A DNA stretch of 56,481 nt from an uncultured Lachnospiraceae bacterium (GTDB taxonomy: Bacteria; Bacillota; Clostridia; Lachnospirales; Lachnospiraceae): contig CACZBW010000023.1 in assembly GCA_902779575.1 (NCBI GenBank), positions 1 through 56,481 of the forward strand, written 5' to 3'. The notes under the pieces are model-generated. The model saw only the letters and a program-made list of their open reading frames with translations, had not been told where the DNA came from and made no database searches. Positions within the stretch are counted from its first letter, which is position 1; every line of letters starts with the position of its first letter. Positions 8,434-15,745 of the stretch are shown here, piece by piece. A program made the translations under genes and the position numbers.

Positions 8434-10158
8434 ATGGAAGAGACTATAAACCCGGTTTATCAGGAATTAACCAGAACCGGCCACAAAGCCGGAAAGCGGA
8501 CAGTCTGCATTACGGGTCATAAAAATCCGGATACGGATTCGATCTGTTCGGCGCTTGCATATACGTATTTTAAACAGCAGCTGCAGGGACCGGACGGACC
8601 CAAGAAATATCTTGCCTGCCGGGCGGGGGCTGTATCAGGGGAAACGCAGTATGTTCTGGACTATTTCCATTTTCAGCAGCCGCTCTACATCGACAATATC
8701 GGAACCCGCGTCAAAGATATGGAGATTCACCGCACTCCCGGAGTGAACCGCAAGATTTCCGTGAAAGACGCATGGAATCTGATGAAGACACAGAATGTGG
8801 TTACGCTTCCTGTGACGGGGGAAAAGAACCGTCTGGAAGGCGTAATTACGATCAACGATATCGCAAAATCCTACATGGATGAAAATGACGCCGGTATCGT
8901 CGCCGTGGCAAAAACGCCCTACCGGAACATTCTTCAGACCCTGGAAGCGGAGATGGTCGTAGGGAATCCGGATACGGATTTTGACAGCGGGAAGGTAATC
9001 ATTGCAGCCGCGAATCCGGACGTAATGGAGAACTATATCAATGAAGGAGATATGGTTATCCTGGGAAACCGCTATGAATCGCAGCTGATGGCGATCCTGG
9101 CAGGCGCAGGATGCATCGTGGTATGTCTGGGAGCCGCCGTTTCCCGTACGATCCAGCATATGGCGCAAGAACACGGGACGGCCGTGATTGTCAGTCCGCT
9201 GGATACCTATACGGTTGCCAGGCTGATCAACCAGGCTATGCCGGTCGATTTTTTCATGAAGAGCGACGGACTGGTCACTTTCCGTATGTCGGATTATACG
9301 GATCAGATCCGGGAGATCATGTCCAAGAAGCGTTACCGTGATTTCCCGATCCTGGACAAGCATGGCAGCTATATCGGCATGATTTCCCGCCGGAACCTGC
9401 TGGGCGTGCGCAAGAGGGAACTGATCCTGGTGGACCACAATGAGGTATCCCAGGCGGTCGACAATGTGGACAACGCGGAGATTCTTGAAATTATCGATCA
9501 TCACAGGCTGGGTACCCTGCAGACCATGAATCCGGTATTTTTCCGCAATCAGCCGGTAGGATGCACGGCGACGATCATTTACCAGATGTATCATGAGTAC
9601 GGCATCGATATCCCGAAAGAAATCGCCGGGCTTCTGTGCAGCGCGATCCTGTCGGATACCCTGGTTTTCCGTTCCCCGACCTGCACGGCGGTGGACCGGG
9701 CGGCGGCCGAGGAACTTGCGCAGACTGCAGGAATTCAGATCGAACCCTTCGCAAAGGCGATGTTCGCGGCAGGCTCCGATCTGCGGAGCAAGACGGACGA
9801 CGAGATTTTCTATACGGACTTCAAGACTTTTGATACAGAGGAGATCACGATCGGGATCGGCCAGATTACTTCCATGAGCGAGGAGGAACTTCATGAGATC
9901 CGCGAGCGCATGAAACCGTTTATTGAGAAGGCTTATGAAGAGAAAGGCCTGGATCTTGCCTTCTTCATGCTGACCGACATCATCGAGGAGACCACGACCA
10001 TGCTCTGTTACGGGAATAAGGCCGAGATGATCGTGAAAGACGCCTTTGATGTACCGGTTGAGGAGAACGTGGCGGTCATGAAAGGCGTCGTATCCCGCAA
10101 AAAGCAGGTTGTCCCCGGCATCATGGCGGCTCTGGCCAGAGAAGCGGAGGAGACATGA
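8434..10158 (+). CDS. ppaC: Family II manganese-dependent inorganic pyrophosphatase with CBS-DRTGG regulatory insert
   Basis: 574 residues. The catalytic DHH domain is split by a regulatory insert. GHKNPDTDSI (28-37) supplies metal ligands, VDHNE and the DHH motif (IIDHHRLG) follow the insert, and the DHHA2 domain closes the protein (IGIGQI, FMLTDI, ending in a Ser-Arg-Lys-Lys substrate-binding segment SRKKQVVPG). Residues about 75-300 hold two CBS motifs flanking a DRTGG-like domain. In characterised clostridial and Moorella enzymes, AMP/ADP inhibit and ATP or diadenosine polyphosphates activate through this insert; that is family knowledge. The enzyme hydrolyses cytosolic PPi, pulling biosynthetic reactions forward. 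The ATG at 8434 is preferred over 8413 because GGGGAGAGG lies between them at proper spacing. It overlaps the next gene by ATGA. Confidence 0.95.
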   Translation: MEETINPVYQELTRTGHKAGKRTVCITGHKNPDTDSICSALAYTYFKQQLQGPDGPKKYLACRAGAVSGETQYVLDYFHFQQPLYIDNIGTRVKDMEIHRTPGVNRKISVKDAWNLMKTQNVVTLPVTGEKNRLEGVITINDIAKSYMDENDAGIVAVAKTPYRNILQTLEAEMVVGNPDTDFDSGKVIIAAANPDVMENYINEGDMVILGNRYESQLMAILAGAGCIVVCLGAAVSRTIQHMAQEHGTAVIVSPLDTYTVARLINQAMPVDFFMKSDGLVTFRMSDYTDQIREIMSKKRYRDFPILDKHGSYIGMISRRNLLGVRKRELILVDHNEVSQAVDNVDNAEILEIIDHHRLGTLQTMNPVFFRNQPVGCTATIIYQMYHEYGIDIPKEIAGLLCSAILSDTLVFRSPTCTAVDRAAAEELAQTAGIQIEPFAKAMFAAGSDLRSKTDDEIFYTDFKTFDTEEITIGIGQITSMSEEELHEIRERMKPFIEKAYEEKGLDLAFFMLTDIIEETTTMLCYGNKAEMIVKDAFDVPVEENVAVMKGVVSRKKQVVPGIMAALAREAEET

Positions 10159-10820
10159 GTACAGGCCGAAGCAGCAGGAACGGCAGGGGGAAGACGGGAG
10201 CCGGGAGAGAAAAAGCGGACCGGGCTGTGAAGCGGGCAGGGAGCCATAAGAAGGCGGTCTGGAAGGCCGGAAATATGCTTTATCCGCTTCCCGCGGTTAT
10301 GGTCAGCTGTGCCAGGGCGGGAGAGCGGCCGGATATTGTTACGGTTGCCTGGGCCGGGACCGTCTGCACGGATCCCGCGATGGTGTCCATTTCCCTGCGG
10401 CCGTCCCGCTATTCTTACGGAATCATCGATGAGACAGGAGAATTTGTAATCAATCTGGTGACGGAGGAGCTGATTAAAGCCTGCGATTTCTGCGGGGTAA
10501 AATCCGGGAGAGATACGGACAAGTTCCTTGAAACGGGACTGAGCGCGCTGCCTGCCGCCAGACTTTCCTCTGCGCCGCTGATTGCGCAGAGCCCGGTCAA
10601 TATTGAGTGCCGGGTTGTGCAGAAGCTTACGCCCGGTTCGCATCATATCTTTCTGGCCCGGGTGGAAGCGGTCGACATCGATGAGGACAGGCTTGATGAG
10701 AATGGGAGATTTGAGCTGAACAGGGCAGGCCTGGCAGTTTATTCGCATGGAGAATATTTTGCGCTGGGCAGGAAACTGGGAAGTTTTGGATTCAGCGTGC
10801 GCAGAAAGAAGAAAAGATAA
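10155..10820 (+). CDS. Flavin reductase-like, FMN-binding split-barrel protein
   Basis: 221 residues. From residue about 34 it matches the DIM6/NTAB flavin reductase family: NMLYPLPAVMVSC, then RPDIVTVAWAGTVCTDPAM and SISLRPSRYSYGII (flavin-phosphate contact region), FVINLVTEE, and a C-terminal VYSHGEYFALG. These proteins bind FMN and reduce flavins, or act as uncharacterised flavoproteins. The first 33 residues are Arg/Lys/Gly/Ser-rich, have no counterpart in the family as I know it, and lack an alternative ATG before M41, so a downstream non-ATG start is possible. The gene start overlaps the pyrophosphatase stop in ATGA, implying translational coupling. No transcription terminator is obvious; a minimal CCGC-TCA-GCGG hairpin with TTTT lies near 10845-10859. 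Confidence 0.85.
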   Translation: MSTGRSSRNGRGKTGAGREKADRAVKRAGSHKKAVWKAGNMLYPLPAVMVSCARAGERPDIVTVAWAGTVCTDPAMVSISLRPSRYSYGIIDETGEFVINLVTEELIKACDFCGVKSGRDTDKFLETGLSALPAARLSSAPLIAQSPVNIECRVVQKLTPGSHHIFLARVEAVDIDEDRLDENGRFELNRAGLAVYSHGEYFALGRKLGSFGFSVRRKKKR

Positions 10821-11041
10821 GGCAGTCTGCTTTTCTCATTTCTCCGCTCAGCGGTTTTGACTGGGAGATGGTCTGTGCGGGGAAGGGACTCAAAACAGAC
10901 CGTGTGTTTGTTTTCAGATCCGGATTAGTGAAGATGTGGTAAAAAGTGAGGATTTACGTCTTATATTTTATGGAAGATTGCTGAAAATTCCGCCGTATAT
11001 TCCGGTCCGGCACTGAAATCATCTGGAATTTTGATTCATCG

Positions 11042-11070
11042 TTTACATTACCTGTAAAAGTGAGTATAAT
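11042..11070 (+). promoter_or_regulatory. murA promoter with an inverted repeat over the -35
   Basis: A -35 TTTACA (11042-11047), a 17-base spacer and a perfect -10 TATAAT (11065-11070) lie in the 410-base gap 10821-11230. The -35 is one arm of a perfect inverted repeat, TTTACA-TTACC-TGTAAA (11042-11058), a plausible operator. The predicted transcript starts near 11077, giving a 5' leader of about 150 bases. The rest of the gap shows only A+T-rich sequence and no gene. Confidence 0.75.
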
Positions 11071-11230
11071 ACAGTCGACGGGCAATAACTGCCGGTCTGT
11101 TTGTTTACGCCAGTGGGAGCGGCGCGGCAGACATGAAAGTACATAGCTTTAAACTGATACCGGGGAGTTTTCCGCTGCTGTAAGGGCGGCTGCGGAAAGA
11201 TAAATAATTAATAATCTGCTGAGGTAATGT

Positions 11231-12523
11231 ATGGAACAGTATATCATTAAGGGTGGTTGTCCGCTGCACGGAGAAGTCGAGATCGGCGGAGCGAAGAACG
11301 CTGCCCTTGGAATCCTGGCGGCGTCGATCATGACGGACGAGACAGTCCTGATCGAGAATCTGCCGGATGTCAGAGATATTAATGTCATGCTGGAGGCCAT
11401 GTCGGAGATCGGCGTCAAAGTAGAACGCCTTTCCCCGCATATCGTGAAGATCAACGGCTCCGGTATCGGCGATGTGAGCATTGAGTACGAATATATCAAA
11501 AAGATCCGCGCTTCCTATTATCTGCTCGGAGCCCTTCTGGGCAAGTATAAGAAGGCGGAGGTTCCGCTTCCGGGCGGATGCAATATCGGAAGCCGGCCGA
11601 TCGACCTGCACCTGAAGGGATTCAAGGCGCTGGGCGCGAAGGTTTCCATTGTTAACGGAAGCATCTGCGCGGTTGCCCCGCAGCTGCGCGGAAGGCATAT
11701 CTTCCTGGATACCGTATCTGTCGGCGCGACGATCAATATCATGATGGCGGCTTCCATGGCGGAAGGGCGTACAGTAATTGAGAACTGCGCCAAAGAGCCT
11801 CACGTCGTCGACGTGGCCAACTTCCTGAACAGCATGGGCGCCAACATCAAAGGCGCCGGTACGGACATCATCCGCATCAACGGCGTGGAGAAGCTTCACG
11901 CAACCGAATATTCGATCATCCCGGATCAGATTGAAGCCGGAACCTTCATGTTTGCCGCGGCATGTACGCACGGGGATATCGTCGTGAAGAACGTCATCCC
12001 CAAGCATCTGGAGGCGACGATTTCCAAACTGCTGGAGATCGGCTGCGAGGTGGAGGAGTTTGACACCGCCGTGCGCGTGATCGCTCCGGAGCGCCTCAGC
12101 GCGGCCAATGTAAAGACCCTTCCGTATCCGGGCTATCCGACGGATATGCAGCCGCAGATCGCGGTTGCCCTGGCGATGGCGGAAGGTACCAGCATCGTTA
12201 CGGAGAGTATCTTCGAGAACCGCTTTAAATACCTGGATGAGCTCGCCCGCATGGGCGCGGTTTCCAAGGTGGAAGGGAATACGGCCATCATTTCCGGAGT
12301 AAAGGGACTGATGGGAGCCCGTGTCAGCGCGCCGGATCTGAGAGCCGGAGCAGCCCTGGTAATTGCGGGACTGGCGGCGGAAGGCATTACGACGATCGAC
12401 GATATCGTCTATATCCAGCGCGGCTACGAGAATTTTGAGGGCAAGCTGCAGCAGCTGGGCGCCAGGATTGAGAAGGTCAGTTCTGACCGCGAAGCCAGAA
12501 AGTTTCTGCTGAACGTCGGCTGA
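11231..12523 (+). CDS. murA: UDP-N-acetylglucosamine 1-carboxyvinyltransferase
   Basis: First committed cytosolic step of peptidoglycan synthesis: transfer of enolpyruvate from PEP to UDP-GlcNAc. The 430-residue length is normal. The N-terminal GGAKNAALGILAAS holds the conserved Lys22-Asn23 pair, and the catalytic loop PLPGGCNIGSRP contains the fosfomycin-reactive cysteine (C117, equivalent to E. coli C115), so the enzyme should be sensitive to fosfomycin at this residue. Further family segments are PYPGYPTDMQPQ, ENRFKYLDELARMGA and DLRAGAALVIAGLAAEG. Firmicutes often carry two paralogues (MurA/MurZ); which one this is cannot be decided from the window. The ATG at 11231 follows GAGGTAAT. It is monocistronic: strong promoter upstream and a strong terminator at 12621-12668. 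Confidence 0.97.
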   Translation: MEQYIIKGGCPLHGEVEIGGAKNAALGILAASIMTDETVLIENLPDVRDINVMLEAMSEIGVKVERLSPHIVKINGSGIGDVSIEYEYIKKIRASYYLLGALLGKYKKAEVPLPGGCNIGSRPIDLHLKGFKALGAKVSIVNGSICAVAPQLRGRHIFLDTVSVGATINIMMAASMAEGRTVIENCAKEPHVVDVANFLNSMGANIKGAGTDIIRINGVEKLHATEYSIIPDQIEAGTFMFAAACTHGDIVVKNVIPKHLEATISKLLEIGCEVEEFDTAVRVIAPERLSAANVKTLPYPGYPTDMQPQIAVALAMAEGTSIVTESIFENRFKYLDELARMGAVSKVEGNTAIISGVKGLMGARVSAPDLRAGAALVIAGLAAEGITTIDDIVYIQRGYENFEGKLQQLGARIEKVSSDREARKFLLNVG

Positions 12524-12620
12524 AGACCCCCTGTGGAAGTCAGAAGAGATGCAGGAGGAGAAGAGGCAGATTTCCTGTCCGGCAGCCATCCGGAAAACAG
12601 AATACCATTCAGATTTACAG

Positions 12621-12668
12621 CAGCTTCCTGTCTGCCGGAGTGACCGGCGGCCGGGGGGCTGTTTTTTT
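12621..12668 (+). terminator. Rho-independent terminator of murA
   Basis: A long hairpin runs from CAGCTTCC (12621-12628) to GGGGGGCTG (12653-12661). Its inner stem is GCCGG-AGTGA-CCGGC, with one mismatch, and it is followed by seven T residues (12662-12668). It sits in the 330-base gap 12524-12853 between murA and degV. Downstream, a TTGACA at 12762-12767 lacks a -10 at proper distance, so no degV promoter is called. Confidence 0.88.
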
Positions 12669-12853
12669 GTTCTGCTGAACGTCCGCCGGAAGCTTTATGG
12701 AAACACAGATGGCAGGAGGCCTGATGTTCGGAGAGCCGTGAATAGTGACTCCATAGAACATTTGACAGTGTTTGTATATGGCGCGGGCTCTTTTTTTCTG
12801 ATAAGATATTTCTGCCAGAGATGGTATTGATAATAATCCGGGGAGTATGGGAT

Positions 12854-13753
12854 ATGAGTAAGGTTGCAATTCTGACAGACAGCAACAGCGGAATTACGCA
12901 GGCAGCAGGAAAAGAACTCGGGGTCTCCGTCCTGCCGATGCCTTTTTATATCAATGACGAGCTGTTCTATGAGGATATTACCCTCTCGCAGGAACAGTTT
13001 TATGAACATCTGGAGGCGGACGCCGAGATCCACACCTCCATGCCGGTTGTGGGCGACGTCCTGGACCGCTGGAAGGAGCTGCTTGAGACGCATGACGAGG
13101 TAGTCTATATTCCGATGTCCAGCGGCCTGTCTTCTTCCTGCATCACCGCAAAGACGCTGGCGGAGGATTTCGACGGACGGGTTCAGGTTGTTGACAACCA
13201 GAGGATTTCCGTCACGCAGCGCCAGTCTGTCCTGGACGCCCAGGCGCTTGCAGCACAGGGCTGGGGAGCCGCTCAGATCCGGGAATATCTGGAGAAAACA
13301 AAATTCGAATCCAGCATCTATATCTATGTTCCTTCGCTGAAATATCTGCGGAAGGGAGGCCGCGTAACAGCCGCAGCCGCAGCCATGGGCACGCTTCTAA
13401 GGATTAAGCCGGTCCTGCAGATCCAGGGGGAGAAGCTGGACGCGTACGCCAAGTGCAGGACGATGAAGATGTCCAAGAGCGTGATGCTTAAGGCGATTGA
13501 GGATGACATCCGCGACCGTTTTCATCTGGAAAATGATCTGGACAAGGTCTGGATCTCCGGTGCGTATTCCGGCCTGATGCGGGATGAGGTCACGGAGTGG
13601 ACGGAGGAGATCGCCCGGATTTATCCGGGAAAGAAGATTGTGATGCAGCCGCTGTCCCTGTCTATCTCCTGTCATACCGGCCCGGGATGCCTTGCGGTTA
13701 CCTGTACAAAGAAGATTCCCGAGAATCCGGATGAGAGCGCCTGCCGCTGGTGA
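12854..13753 (+). CDS. DegV family fatty-acid-binding protein
   Basis: 299 residues. The start MSKVAILTDSNSGIT, the IPMSSGLSSSC segment, YVPSLKYLRKGGRV and the late HTGPG motif identify the DegV (EDD) fold. DegV proteins bind a fatty acid in a pocket between two domains; in Staphylococcus and Streptococcus the related FakB subunits present it to the kinase FakA for phosphorylation and use in phospholipid synthesis. No FakA gene lies nearby, so a FakB role is inference. The ATG at 12854 is chosen over the upstream GTG-type frame start because the DegV fold begins there and GGGGAG lies upstream. The gene is followed by the hip palindrome array; its second palindrome could double as a transcription end. 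Confidence 0.92.
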   Translation: MSKVAILTDSNSGITQAAGKELGVSVLPMPFYINDELFYEDITLSQEQFYEHLEADAEIHTSMPVVGDVLDRWKELLETHDEVVYIPMSSGLSSSCITAKTLAEDFDGRVQVVDNQRISVTQRQSVLDAQALAAQGWGAAQIREYLEKTKFESSIYIYVPSLKYLRKGGRVTAAAAAMGTLLRIKPVLQIQGEKLDAYAKCRTMKMSKSVMLKAIEDDIRDRFHLENDLDKVWISGAYSGLMRDEVTEWTEEIARIYPGKKIVMQPLSLSISCHTGPGCLAVTCTKKIPENPDESACRW

Positions 13754-13796
13754 TCTTCCGCGAAAGAGGCGGAAGCAGCAGATTGCCTGATCATAA

Positions 13797-13825
13797 TTGA
13801 CATAGCCGAACGGCTATATTATGAT
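13797..13825 (+). promoter_or_regulatory. Promoter of the hipBA-like operon with operator in the spacer
   Basis: A perfect -35 TTGACA (13797-13802), a spacer of exactly 17 bases and a -10 TATGAT (13820-13825). The spacer is almost entirely the first palindrome, ATAGCCG-AA-CGGCTAT (13802-13817), so a dimeric repressor bound there would exclude RNA polymerase. The natural candidate repressor is the HTH protein encoded at 13995-14210. A second -10-like TATACT (13896-13901) lies just beyond the third palindrome, without a good -35. Confidence 0.8.
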
Positions 13826-13893
13826 AAATATGTGAAAAGATAGCCGAACGGCTATTTTTTCACATCTGCGTCACAATATAGCCGCTCGGCTTT
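13802..13893 (+). repeat. Three palindromic operator-like sites at exact 38-bp spacing
   Basis: Copies: 13802-13817 and 13840-13855 are identical ATAGCCG-AA-CGGCTAT; 13878-13893 is ATAGCCG-CT-CGGCTTT with one arm mismatch. Centres lie at 13809.5, 13847.5 and 13885.5, so both steps are 38 bases. The middle copy extends to a near-perfect 36-base palindrome (13830-13865, arms of 17 with one G-T pair) whose right arm ends in a T6 run, so it could also terminate degV transcripts. The arrangement resembles the multiple-operator autoregulation known for E. coli hipBA, although the site sequence differs. Confidence 0.85.
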
Positions 13894-13959
13894 ATTATAC
13901 TGTGGTAACAGCGCCGGAATTATTCTTATATGCTTTTCCTGCAGGAGGGAAGGCCGGTT

Positions 13960-13998
13960 ATGAGGGTGCGGCGCAGGGAGAGGAGAACAGCGGGATGA
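13960..13998 (+). CDS. Possible 12-residue leader peptide before the HTH gene
   Basis: ATG at 13960 preceded by GCAGGAGGG (13941-13949) encodes MRVRRRERRTAG and stops with the TGA at 13996-13998, which overlaps the ATG of the HTH gene in ATGA. The stronger Shine-Dalgarno belongs to this mini-frame, so translation of the antitoxin might be coupled to it. It could also be fortuitous. Confidence 0.3.
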   Translation: MRVRRRERRTAG

Positions 13999-14210
13999 AG
14001 ATAACCAGCTCTGCCGCATTTGGGAAAGCAATACAGAAACGCCGGAAGGATCTGAAATATACCCAGGAGTATATTTCAGAGGTAACGGGTCTGAGCGCGA
14101 GCTTTATATCCAATCTGGAAAACGGGAAAAAGACGACGGAGCTTGAAAAAGCGATCATGCTTGCGAATGTTCTCGGCCTGGATATCGATCTCAGTGTCCG
14201 GGGACAGTGA
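13995..14210 (+). CDS. XRE-family HTH protein, HipB-like antitoxin
   Basis: 71 residues, essentially one helix-turn-helix domain: FGKAIQKRRKDLKYTQEYISEVTGLSASFISNLENGKK is an XRE/Cro fold with the recognition helix around SASFISNLE. The start codon ATG at 13995 is preceded by GGAG repeats; the open frame extends upstream to a GTG at 13902 without a ribosome site and across a palindrome, so the short form is preferred. It lies 11 bases before a HipA-like kinase gene. By family knowledge HipB both neutralises HipA and represses the operon through palindromic operators; the three palindromes immediately upstream fit this. The small size (E. coli HipB is somewhat longer) means the C-terminal HipA-contact tail may be short. 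Confidence 0.88.
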   Translation: MKITSSAAFGKAIQKRRKDLKYTQEYISEVTGLSASFISNLENGKKTTELEKAIMLANVLGLDIDLSVRGQ

Positions 14211-14221
14211 CGGAGAAATAT

Positions 14222-15496
14222 ATGAGTGATCTGAATGTATCGGTTGAACGCTGCGGGAAGATGCTTCCGGCAGGGCAGCTGCTGGAAAGCGGAAGAGGCC
14301 GGGCCCGCTTCCGTTATCTGGATTCCTACCTGGAAATGGAAGGCGCGGCTCCGATCTCGGTGAGCCTGCCGCTTCAGGAGCAGGCATTTGATGAGGACCG
14401 GACAAAAACCTTTTTTGAAGGGCTCCTTCCGGAAGGGTTTACCCGAAGAACCGTTGCCGCCGGACTGAAGGTGCAGGAAAATGACTATCTTTCCATCCTC
14501 GCGGCGCTGGGCAGCGAATGTCTCGGCGCCCTTCAGGTGACGGACGGCGCGCTTTCTCCGGAGGAGGGAAGCTATGAGCTTCTGGATGACGCGCGTGTGA
14601 AGGAGCTTGCCGGGGAAGGCGCTACGGAGGCTGTAAATATCGTTGTGCAGTGTCATCTCTCCCTCACCGGCGCCTCCGGTAAAGTCGGTCTGTATTATGA
14701 ACCGGATTCCGGAAGATGGTATCTGCCCAAGGGAGCGGCAGCGAGCACACATATCGTGAAACAGAGCCATGTGAGACTCAGGAATATCGTCGTGAATGAG
14801 CAGCTGGCTCTCCGGACGGCGAAAAAGCTCGGTATTGAGACGCCCGACAGCTTTATTATAAATATAGGCGGCGGTTCCGACGGAGAGGTACTGTTCGCGA
14901 CAGCGCGCTACGATCGGATAATCGCTGATGAAGCAGACCGGATCAGCGGTCTTCGGAGACCTTACCGTCTGCATCAGGAAGATTTTGCCCAGGCAATGGG
15001 GATTCCTGCAGGCGAGAAATATGAGAATCATCGGGCCGACTATCTGAGCGGGGTCTTTCAGATCATCCGGGCGAAGACGGCCCGGCCCCTTCAGGATATG
15101 CTGAAGATGTGGGAATACCTGGTGTATGATTATATCATCGGGAATTCCGATAACCATATCAAGAACCTGTCGCTGCTGTATTCGGAGGATTTGAGGAATA
15201 TCCGGCTGGCGCCCCTGTATGATGTGATCAGTACGGTTGTCTACGACGGAAGTACAAGAGAAATGTCCGTTTCAATTGACGGAAAGTATTCCATTGATGA
15301 GATTACGAGGGAATCTTTTGCGAACCAGGCGGAGAAGGTCCATCTTGGAAAAAAGGCGGCGATGAAGCGCTTTGACCGTCTGCAGAACGGATTCGAAAAG
15401 GCGCTGAATGAAGCGGCTTATGAATTAAAGGAAGAGGGATTTACGAACGCGGAAACGATCCGTGACGCTGTGCTTGCGAATCGCCGGATGAGATAG
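14222..15496 (+). CDS. HipA-like serine/threonine protein kinase (toxin)
   Basis: 424 residues, HipA length. The N-terminal 'couple_hipA' domain (about 5-110, FRYLDSYL, FFEGLLPEG) is followed by the kinase core: glycine-rich LTGASGK (149-154), STHIVK with the ATP-binding lysine K180, catalytic loop IGNSDNHIKN with D310, and the metal-binding LYDVIST with D334. These line up with K181, D309 and D332 of E. coli HipA. Known HipA phosphorylates glutamyl-tRNA synthetase at its ATP-binding loop, blocking translation and inducing persistence; other homologues use other targets, so the substrate here is inference. The core residues look intact, so the kinase should be active. The ATG at 14222 has GGAG at 7 bases; an in-frame GTG at 14207 overlaps the HTH stop as an alternative. 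Confidence 0.93.
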   Translation: MSDLNVSVERCGKMLPAGQLLESGRGRARFRYLDSYLEMEGAAPISVSLPLQEQAFDEDRTKTFFEGLLPEGFTRRTVAAGLKVQENDYLSILAALGSECLGALQVTDGALSPEEGSYELLDDARVKELAGEGATEAVNIVVQCHLSLTGASGKVGLYYEPDSGRWYLPKGAAASTHIVKQSHVRLRNIVVNEQLALRTAKKLGIETPDSFIINIGGGSDGEVLFATARYDRIIADEADRISGLRRPYRLHQEDFAQAMGIPAGEKYENHRADYLSGVFQIIRAKTARPLQDMLKMWEYLVYDYIIGNSDNHIKNLSLLYSEDLRNIRLAPLYDVISTVVYDGSTREMSVSIDGKYSIDEITRESFANQAEKVHLGKKAAMKRFDRLQNGFEKALNEAAYELKEEGFTNAETIRDAVLANRRMR

Positions 15497-15587
15497 GATG
15501 GTACAGACAGATCCATGCAGACAGGGGGTCGGACTGCCGGAGATCTGTGAACTGCGTAAGGGACAGACGACGGCAGGGAGGAAGCTA

Positions 15588-15616
15588 TTTACAATTGCCT
15601 GCTTTCTGGGTAAAAT
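15588..15616 (+). promoter_or_regulatory. metG promoter
   Basis: -35 TTTACA (15588-15593), 17-base spacer, -10 TAAAAT (15611-15616). The start would be near 15623, about 120 bases before the metG ATG. I searched this leader for the T-box consensus (TGGNACCGCG) and for an S-box/SAM riboswitch core and saw neither. Confidence 0.68.
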
Positions 15617-15745
15617 AGGAAACAATCTGCGAAAAGCATGGTTAAAATTCGCAGGATGCGGCCTGTAAAGACGGTCTGTGTCCGGCTGTGTGAAAAACCA
15701 TGAACAGGAACGGAGCAGAAACAGATAACGCAAGGAGGTTTGGCC

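Noticed and set aside
12762-12780. degV promoter from TTGACA and TATATG
   Set aside because: The hexamers are only 7 bases apart and no -10 lies at 16-18 bases.
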